Shown: positions 13,972 through 19,512 of the stretch, piece after piece
Position numbering within the stretch: the first letter of the stretch is position 1
Layout of the letters: every line of letters starts with the position of its first letter
Source: Candidatus Peregrinibacteria bacterium
Lineage (GTDB): Bacteria > Patescibacteriota > Gracilibacteria > UBA1369 > UM-FILTER-53-11
Assembly (NCBI GenBank): GCA_023245725.1
Contig: JAHFJU010000021.1
Coordinates: forward strand, 1 to 19,512
DNA: 19,512 nucleotides
Direction: 5' to 3'
The notes under the pieces: model-generated
Told to the model about the DNA's origin: nothing
Database searches by the model: none
Seen by the model: only the letters and a program-made list of their open reading frames with translations
Made by a program: the position numbers and the translations under genes

Positions 13972-16701
13972 TCATTCGCTTCCGTGGCATTTTTTGAATT
14001 TTTTACCTGAGCCACAGTGGCAAGGATCGTTGCGGCCAATTTTCTCACCATCGCCATCGCGGCCGGCGAGCTTAATAGTAGTACTAATTTCTCCTGTATG
14101 ATCAGTTGCCGCCCGAATACCTTTAGGTTCTAAATCTTTATCTTGCGAGCCGGTCAGGTTGCCTTCAATTTGCGCTTCGTTTGTTCGCAACTTTGCCTCG
14201 TCTGGTTCAGGCGCCTGCGCTAGCATGTTCTCCGCGGCCTGTGTCTCGATTTCAATTCCCAAAAGCATTCGCACAGTATTTGAACGAATTCCATCTAACA
14301 ATTTTATAAACAAATCGTATCCCTCTTTTTTATACTCAATAAGAGGATCATGCTGCCCATAACCACGGAATGAAACTCCTTCACGAAGCCGAGACATGTG
14401 ATCGATGTGCTCCATCCACAAAAAATCCAAAGCCCGAAGATACACTCCACGCTCTATAGATCTCATTGTTGGCGAACCCGAAACACCTGACTGCTCATCA
14501 TTTGAAGAAGCCGCCGATTGCGTAGCCTGAGCATAATCAGCCAACTCTTTTTCTCGAAGAGCATATTGATTCCATAACCAGTGTTTAACAAAGTCGATTA
14601 AGTCTTCTTGCAAATCAAGATTTGTAAGCGACTCAAGTGGCAAACCTTTTTCGTCACTTCGTGCCATAGCGCGCAGAACTTCTGCCAAATTCACATAGCT
14701 CCATTCAGCTTTATCAGCAGACCCAGTATTGGCTAACACAAGCCTCTCAGCCTCCTGTTCAAAGAGCACCAAAATATCATTTTTAATGTCATTTGAATTA
14801 AGCATTTTTCTACGACGAGCATAAATAATTTCACGCTGCTTGTTCATAACATCATCGTATTCAACCAAATGTTTTCGAATTTCAAAGTTACGTGCCTCAA
14901 CCTTTTTCTGTGCACTTTCTATTGAAGAAGTAATCATTCCGTTTTCAATCGGCATGTCTTCTGGAACCTTTAAAAAGGTCATCATTTTCTGAATTCGTTC
15001 ACCGCCGAAGAGACGCATTAATTCATCGTCAAGTGAAACCAAAAACTGACTTTCTCCAGCATCTCCTTGACGACCACTACGACCACGAAGCTGATTATCG
15101 ATACGACGTGATTCGTGTCTCTCGGTACCCAAAATAAATAATCCTCCTAAGTCGGCAACTCCTTCACCCAATTTAATATCGGTACCACGACCAGCCATAT
15201 TGGTTGCTATCGTTACAGCTCCTTTTTGACCCGCATGAGCCACAATCTCCGCCTCCTTTTCGTGAAATTTTGCATTCAAAACAGTATGGGGAATCCCCTG
15301 AGAGGTAAACAAACGACTAAGTATTTCTGATTTTTCAATTGACACAGTTCCAATCAAAACCGGCTGACCTTTCTTATGAAGTTCCTTAACTTTCTCAACA
15401 GCAGCCATGTATTTGCCGTTCACATTCTTATAAATAGCATCGGCATGATCAAGACGAGCAACCAATCTATTTGGTGGAATTACAATGGTATCGAGTTTAT
15501 ATATTTTAGAAAACTCCTCAGCCTCGGTTATTGCAGTACCTGCCATACCAGCCAACTTTTTAAAAAGACGGAAATAATTTTGGAACGAAACAGTTGCAAG
15601 AGTTTTGCTTTCGCGATTTACTTCAACGTTTTCTTTTGCCTCAAGTGCCTGATGCAAGCCATCGGAATAACGTCTTCCCGGCATAATGCGACCTGTAAAT
15701 TCATCGACAATAATAACCTCTCCATCTTTTACAACGTAATCGACATCGAGTTTAAAAAGTGCGTGCGCTTTGAGTGCCTGCTCAAGATGATGAACTTCTT
15801 CAAATCCACTTTCGGCATAAATATTCTCCATTCCAAGAAGTTTTTCCATCTTTGCAATTCCTTCTTCTGTAAGTGTTACTGCCTTCTGTTTTTCGTCAAT
15901 AACATAATCGGTTTCAGAAGATAGCTGTGGAACCAAACGTGAATATTTGTAATATTTATCTGTAGATTCTTCAGCAGCAGAAGAAATAATTAGAGGAGTT
16001 CGAGCCTCGTCAATCAAAATCGAATCGACTTCATCGACGATTGCATAATATAACTCGCGTTGAACAATATGCTCAGGACTAGTCGCCATGTTGTCGCGCA
16101 GATAATCGAAACCAAACTCGTTATTTGTTCCGTATGTAATGTCGGCAGCGTACGCAGCCTTTTTTTCAACGTGCGTCTGCCCATGCAAACTAACGCCAAT
16201 TGTTAGCCCCAAAAACTGATAAAGTCCGCCCATCCACTCTGCATCTCGTTTAGCTAAATAATCGTTTACAGTAACCAAAAAAACACCACGACCCGCAAGT
16301 GCATTCAAATATATAGGCATTGTACAAACCAGCGTTTTGCCTTCACCAGTTTTCATTTCAGAAATGCGACCTTTGTGCATAACCATTCCACCAATCAACT
16401 GAACATCAAATGGAATCATATTCCATTCCGTCTCGTTTCCGCGAACCATCCACTTACGACCAACAAGTCGTCGACATGCAGTTTTCACCAACGCGAAAGC
16501 CTCTGGCAATAAATTATCAACAGATTCTCCTTTAGAAACTCTCTCTTTAAATTCTGCAGTTTTTTTTGGAAAATCTTCGTCGCTAGTCAAGGTTTTCGAA
16601 TACCCCTCTTCTATTTCATTAATTTTTTTTACAATAGGAAGCAATTTGTTGATTTCTTTCTGATTTGGGTCACCAAAGATTGTTGAAATAAGTTTAAACA
16701 T
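13972..16701 (-). CDS. secA: Protein translocase ATPase SecA
   Basis: SecA drives preproteins through SecYEG at the inner membrane. The 909-residue length is normal. Visible landmarks are Walker A KTGEGKT (117-123, Lys122), VTVNDYLAKRDAEWMG and YGTNNEFGFDYLRDN of nucleotide-binding domain 1, the DEAD-type VDEVDSILIDEARTPL, the preprotein cross-linking domain, domain 2 with TNMAGRGTDIKLG, RHESRRIDNQLRGRSGRQGD, the helical scaffold, and a C-terminal SEC-C zinc finger CxCx8CH (Cys894, Cys896, Cys905, His906) that normally binds SecB or ribosome. The first residues (MFKLISTIFGDPNQKEI) fit family starts. A -10 element TATTCT (16718-16713) lies 11 bases before the ATG. It converges with the aminotransferase gene (75 bases between stops) and diverges from the next gene. 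Confidence 0.97.
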   Translation of the reverse strand: MFKLISTIFGDPNQKEINKLLPIVKKINEIEEGYSKTLTSDEDFPKKTAEFKERVSKGESVDNLLPEAFALVKTACRRLVGRKWMVRGNETEWNMIPFDVQLIGGMVMHKGRISEMKTGEGKTLVCTMPIYLNALAGRGVFLVTVNDYLAKRDAEWMGGLYQFLGLTIGVSLHGQTHVEKKAAYAADITYGTNNEFGFDYLRDNMATSPEHIVQRELYYAIVDEVDSILIDEARTPLIISSAAEESTDKYYKYSRLVPQLSSETDYVIDEKQKAVTLTEEGIAKMEKLLGMENIYAESGFEEVHHLEQALKAHALFKLDVDYVVKDGEVIIVDEFTGRIMPGRRYSDGLHQALEAKENVEVNRESKTLATVSFQNYFRLFKKLAGMAGTAITEAEEFSKIYKLDTIVIPPNRLVARLDHADAIYKNVNGKYMAAVEKVKELHKKGQPVLIGTVSIEKSEILSRLFTSQGIPHTVLNAKFHEKEAEIVAHAGQKGAVTIATNMAGRGTDIKLGEGVADLGGLFILGTERHESRRIDNQLRGRSGRQGDAGESQFLVSLDDELMRLFGGERIQKMMTFLKVPEDMPIENGMITSSIESAQKKVEARNFEIRKHLVEYDDVMNKQREIIYARRRKMLNSNDIKNDILVLFEQEAERLVLANTGSADKAEWSYVNLAEVLRAMARSDEKGLPLESLTNLDLQEDLIDFVKHWLWNQYALREKELADYAQATQSAASSNDEQSGVSGSPTMRSIERGVYLRALDFLWMEHIDHMSRLREGVSFRGYGQHDPLIEYKKEGYDLFIKLLDGIRSNTVRMLLGIEIETQAAENMLAQAPEPDEAKLRTNEAQIEGNLTGSQDKDLEPKGIRAATDHTGEISTTIKLAGRDGDGEKIGRNDPCHCGSGKKFKKCHGSE

Positions 16702-16712
16702 AATTGTTCTGG

Positions 16713-16718
16713 AGAATA
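16713..16718 (-). promoter_or_regulatory. -10 element of secA
   Basis: On the minus strand TATTCT ends 11 bases before the secA ATG (16701), predicting a leader of about 5 bases. The -35 region is weak (TGTCGT at 16741-16736 with a 17-base spacer). Confidence 0.45.
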
Positions 16719-16742
16719 CCGTAAAAATAGCCTAAACGACAC

Positions 16743-16772
16743 TAGACAAAACAACTACTTATGGCGGATACT
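16743..16772 (+). promoter_or_regulatory. Promoter deciding the start of the 313-aa protein gene
   Basis: TAGACA (16743-16748) is a near-consensus -35, followed by 18 bases and GATACT (16767-16772). The start would fall at about 16779-16780, on the ATG at 16780. This favours that ATG over the in-frame GTG six bases upstream. Confidence 0.5.
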
Positions 16773-16779
16773 AGTGGTA

Positions 16780-17721
16780 ATGAATGGATTTAATAGCCCA
16801 GCCAGAAAAAGCGAGCCAGACGCCGAGATACCGGTAGCAAAAAGACTGAGAAGCGCGGCAAGAGTTGCCGTAGCAGGCCATATTAACGGGAAAGACGTTA
16901 TATTCAGCGCAGATTTGCAAAAATTTATTGCCGACCAAATTACCACTCTTGCTCAAAGAGAAAATTTAATGGATCAAAGTGGAGTTCTTCAAGCAATGGA
17001 AATTATGATGAATATGAATGGATATTTAAGTAGCGACCTGACACTCGCAGTAATAGCGGCCGTACTAAGCCAACTTGGAGTACCGTGTACTGAGATTGCT
17101 CAAATAGCCGCTACAAACAAAAAAACAGAAAAAAGCGTAGGGAGCTTTAGATCTATATTAAAGTCAAAAATCCAACTTATTGCACCAAGTTTGTACGAAT
17201 TATATCTTCGATACAGAAATGCCTCATATACAACAGAACAGCTGGCAACTACAAATACGCCTAAACCGACAGGGGCACAGGCAACTATTAATGAAAAAGT
17301 AGAAAAAGTTTTAGCAACGCCAATTGTAGATGATCCAGAAAATACAGGTCATGCCGATATGGAAGGATCATTTGAAGTTCGCCCAACAAACACAGTTGAC
17401 GATATTATCGCAATACTTTCACGCGCCCCACAGAACCAAGAAACTGAACTTGTACAAATATTTCTGATGAGAACAGTTGGTATAGAGTGTAACGTCGCAG
17501 AAAATGTATCTAATATAGATCCTACTAATATTCTAGAAGTTAATGACGCATGGAAACTATTATCAGCACTCAACGATGAATCTGTAATAAATATTTCAGA
17601 ATGTGAAAGAAATCCAGTTTGGCATTTTTTGTGGGGAGTTCGTGCAAAACTATGGAAACGCGAAGACCTTCAACCATATATTGATGCATACAAAATGCTT
17701 GGATTATCGGGGCAAGAATAA
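16780..17721 (+). CDS. Unrecognised 313-aa soluble protein
   Basis: I do not recognise this protein. It has no signal peptide or membrane helix. Residues about 10-150 are mainly helical and contain a stretch (LAVIAAVLSQLGVPCTEIAQ, then a turn, then SFRSILKSKI) with the spacing of a helix-turn-helix or DnaA-type DNA-binding domain. That likeness is impressionistic. Residues about 150-200 form a polar Thr/Pro/Asn-rich linker, and 205-313 form a second helical region (TVDDIIAILSRAP; NILEVNDAWKLLSALND) ending in the aromatic stretch PVWHFLWGVRAKLW. The ATG at 16780 is preferred because it coincides with the predicted transcript start. An in-frame GTG at 16774 would add two residues. The gene is divergent from secA (78 bases between starts) and convergent with the sugar transferase. 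Base composition resembles the neighbours. Confidence 0.72.
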   Translation: MNGFNSPARKSEPDAEIPVAKRLRSAARVAVAGHINGKDVIFSADLQKFIADQITTLAQRENLMDQSGVLQAMEIMMNMNGYLSSDLTLAVIAAVLSQLGVPCTEIAQIAATNKKTEKSVGSFRSILKSKIQLIAPSLYELYLRYRNASYTTEQLATTNTPKPTGAQATINEKVEKVLATPIVDDPENTGHADMEGSFEVRPTNTVDDIIAILSRAPQNQETELVQIFLMRTVGIECNVAENVSNIDPTNILEVNDAWKLLSALNDESVINISECERNPVWHFLWGVRAKLWKREDLQPYIDAYKMLGLSGQE

Positions 17722-17773
17722 TAACGTTGATAGCGTGACACCCGATATGCGAGCTTGTTTGGCGGCATCTTTA

Positions 17774-19171
17774 TTAACGATCTTTATACGGCTTCAAGAC
17801 AACGACAACGGTTTTTAATAGGATTTTAATATCGAGCCACAGCGACCAGTTTTCAATATAAAAAGTGTCGTGATTCACCTCCTGCTCAAAATCAAGGTCG
17901 GAACGGCCATTAATTTGCGCGAGGCCGGTAATTCCGGGTTTTAATGTAAGCACAAATTTGTGGTGTTTTTCATATTTTGCAACCTCTTCGGGCAAGTGGG
18001 GGCGAGGGCCGACCAAACTCATTTCACCAATAAGAACATTCCATAATTGAGGCAACTCATCGAGAGAATATTGTCGTAAAATTTTGCCTACCTTTGTGAC
18101 TCGCGGATCGTTTTTTATTTTTACAAGTGGTGAATTTTTCCGTGTGTTATTTTCTGCCAGCTCGGCATAACGCATGTTATGTGTATTCATTTTCATGGTA
18201 CGAAATTTCAGGCAGCAAAACAGATCACCGCGCTCACCAACTCGCATTGCTTTACGCCCATCATCGAGATGACGAAAGAAAACAGTTCCCTTTGATTCAA
18301 GTTTTATAAGGATTGCGATAACAACAAAAATTGGCGAAAGGATACTTAATCCAAGTAGTGATGAAATTACATCAAAACCACGCTTAAGCACTTTTCTCCA
18401 ACCCTCTAAAGGCGTGGGATTTAAAGTTATAAGAGGAACTCCGCCAACATTCATAAGTGTAAAACCGCTTCTATGAAGCTCAAGAACATCTGGAACAAAA
18501 TGATACTCGCGCTGATGCTCTCTACAAAAATCGATTAAACGAGTCGCATCGTCTTTATTGGAATGTGAATGAAAAATCTCATCAAAATCATTTGAATCAG
18601 GGATTTTTTTAAGTAACTCATCAAACGAACGTACGCAAGCGACTAACGAAAACGCAGCAGTGTTATTAACAAAATCCTCTAACTTATTTGCACTCGAATT
18701 GGTACCGATGATAACAATTCTTCGTTTGCCAATTCCAAATTTTAAAAGGAGTCGACGAAGTACTCGTAAAGCAGTACGCCCTGCAGAAACAAATACAGAC
18801 ATAAAAATAACCGCTAGCAAAAGCACTAAACGCGAAAATGGAAAATCACGAATAAAAAAGTAATAACTTATAACAACCATCAACCACACCACAGACGAAA
18901 ACAAAATATTTTTAATCTCAGCACTAAATGAACGCGGACGATTAAGAGAGTAGCAACCATACAACATTAAAACAGACACAAAAACTCCTGCGCCGATAAG
19001 CGCGAATTTTATATATTCGTTAAAGGCCGGAAAACTCAGCGGATCTATTTGATTAAGGTATGACACATTCAATCGCGAGCGCAAAAAATATGCGACCACC
19101 AAAGCCCCGACCGCCATGCAATAGTCGAGTGGAACACGTAAAACTCCAAGTAGTAATTCTGAACGCTTCAT
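17774..19171 (-). CDS. Polyprenyl-phosphate sugar-1-phosphate transferase (WbaP/WcaJ-like)
   Basis: The 465-residue membrane enzyme transfers a sugar-1-phosphate from a nucleotide sugar to undecaprenyl phosphate, the first step in building a surface polysaccharide or glycan. The N-terminal half has four transmembrane helices (about residues 9-28, 50-70, 85-105, 108-128) and a CoA-binding_3-like nucleotide-fold domain beginning at GKRRIVIIGTN. The C-terminal catalytic half has a re-entrant membrane helix (about 270-295) and the PF02397 signatures: GDLFCCLKFRTMKMNT, YSLDELPQLWNVL (with the Asp-Glu pair), IGEMSLVGPRPHLPEEV and LKPGITGLAQINGRSD. The sugar specificity is not readable. No glycosyltransferases lie in the window. 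An extended -10 seven bases before the ATG predicts a leaderless transcript. It is 61 bases downstream of the rnpB 3' end. Confidence 0.93.
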   Translation of the reverse strand: MKRSELLLGVLRVPLDYCMAVGALVVAYFLRSRLNVSYLNQIDPLSFPAFNEYIKFALIGAGVFVSVLMLYGCYSLNRPRSFSAEIKNILFSSVVWLMVVISYYFFIRDFPFSRLVLLLAVIFMSVFVSAGRTALRVLRRLLLKFGIGKRRIVIIGTNSSANKLEDFVNNTAAFSLVACVRSFDELLKKIPDSNDFDEIFHSHSNKDDATRLIDFCREHQREYHFVPDVLELHRSGFTLMNVGGVPLITLNPTPLEGWRKVLKRGFDVISSLLGLSILSPIFVVIAILIKLESKGTVFFRHLDDGRKAMRVGERGDLFCCLKFRTMKMNTHNMRYAELAENNTRKNSPLVKIKNDPRVTKVGKILRQYSLDELPQLWNVLIGEMSLVGPRPHLPEEVAKYEKHHKFVLTLKPGITGLAQINGRSDLDFEQEVNHDTFYIENWSLWLDIKILLKTVVVVLKPYKDR

Positions 19172-19178
19172 TGATTGA

Positions 19179-19207
19179 AGAATAGCATAGTCTTAGGAAC
19201 CTCTGAA
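19179..19207 (-). promoter_or_regulatory. Extended -10 promoter of the sugar transferase gene
   Basis: On the minus strand TTCAGA (19207-19202) is followed after 17 bases by TATTCT (19184-19179), preceded by TGC. The -10 ends 7 bases before the ATG at 19171, so the transcript would start on or beside the start codon. It gives this gene a promoter separate from rnpB. Confidence 0.6.
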
Positions 19208-19232
19208 AATAGCGATCGTCTTGGTTCTTTCA

Positions 19233-19512
19233 TAATTATAAGCCGAGTTCTGTACCGCCGCGCGAAGCGCGGCGAGTGCGACCATCTCTCTAGCCCCGAT
19301 GTCGCCAACGGGGTCATGCGGCAGGCAGTGTCGACCGTACAGAAACGGTGGTTCGACAACTCCCATCCTGCCTTGCTGCGAAAAGGGTTTACCAGTACTG
19401 CACGTCACCGTACAGCCCGTCACGAGATCTTTCGACCTTGTGGCCCGACGTAAAGTCGGAACGAAGCTCTTTTAATCTACTAAAGCAAATTAAAAACTCA
19501 CTTCACGCTTTT
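19233..19512 (-). ncRNA. rnpB: RNase P RNA (bacterial type), 5' part outside the window
   Basis: RNase P RNA is the catalytic RNA that trims tRNA 5' leaders. Read on the minus strand, several universal segments appear in order: TGGTAAACCC followed by GCAGCAAGG (P15/L15, with the GGU that pairs with the tRNA CCA end), GGCTAGAGAGATGGTCGC (J18/2 and adjacent strand), a GC-rich hairpin with 8-bp stem (19257-19275 region), and ACAGAACTCGGCTTAT, the hallmark 3' strand of helix P4, ending near 19235. The complementary P4 5' strand (the GAAAGTCCGGGC type) is not in the window, so the gene runs past base 19512 and about 280 bases are visible. An AT-rich hairpin at 19465-19498 forms one peripheral helix. 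There is no U-rich terminator after the 3' end, so 3' trimming is likely. Open frames over this stretch are not genes. Confidence 0.95.

Noticed and set aside
13963..13977. Inverted repeat GAATG/CATTC with 5-base loop between the aminotransferase and secA as a terminator
   Set aside because: The stem is only 5 AT-leaning base pairs, overlaps the secA stop codon and lacks a T-run on either strand.
19195..19230. GAACC/GGTTC inverted repeat just after rnpB as its terminator
   Set aside because: Five pairs with a loop of about 20 bases and no following T-run. It probably arises by chance.
19175..19453. Open reading frames of 60-90 codons on both strands near the right end
   Set aside because: They run through the RNase P RNA gene, whose conserved P4 and P15 segments explain the sequence; the predicted peptides show no family features.
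1..19512. CRISPR array, insertion sequence, prophage or tRNA genes
   Set aside because: I saw no regularly spaced repeats, transposase or integrase motifs, terminal inverted repeats or tRNA cloverleaf patterns on either strand.

Overview
The window looks like an AT-rich chromosomal segment of an ultra-small, reduced-genome bacterium of the Patescibacteria/Candidate Phyla Radiation type. This is an inference, not a phylogenetic placement. It rests on tightly packed single genes for core functions (ftsQ, sbp, dus, pilT, secA, rnpB), very few Shine-Dalgarno sequences, and -10 boxes that lie only 6-12 bases in front of start codons. UGA is used as a stop codon (the end of secA, for example), so the UGA=Gly code of some related lineages does not apply here.

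Layout. 1-582 is the 3' end of a probable alpha/beta-hydrolase gene. 667-2202 is a cell-division block: a tiny basic protein, a FtsQ/DivIB-like protein and the small basic protein Sbp. 2276-2809 encodes an unrecognised protein with two similar beta-rich halves. 2864-7682 carries a tRNA dihydrouridine synthase, an overlapping exosortase/archaeosortase-like membrane protein, the pilus retraction ATPase PilT, an RlmI-like rRNA methyltransferase and a GNAT acetyltransferase. 7801-11762 is a four-gene copper-handling operon: a CsoR-type repressor, a CopA-type Cu(I) ATPase, a membrane protein joining a metal-binding domain to a DsbD/CcdA-like core, and a membrane-anchored cupredoxin with a Cys/Met ligand set. 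msrA runs towards it on the opposite strand. 12322-12349 is a short divergent promoter between msrA and a PLP-dependent aminotransferase. secA follows on the minus strand, then an unrecognised protein on the plus strand, a minus-strand polyprenyl-phosphate sugar-1-phosphate transferase and, cut by the window end, the 3' part of the RNase P RNA gene on the minus strand.

How the genes work together. The copper operon is the clearest multi-gene system. CsoR probably binds a perfect 8-bp inverted repeat placed over the operon's own promoter. CopA would export Cu(I), and the last two products would accept or redox-handle metal in the membrane and outside it. Cell-surface functions recur: PilT for pilus retraction, SecA for export, an exosortase-like enzyme for C-terminal processing of surface proteins, and a sugar transferase that starts surface-glycan synthesis. 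The most distinctive signal across the window is regulatory: a consistent near-leaderless promoter design, several with an extended -10 (TGn), including one promoter whose -10 elements overlap on both strands.
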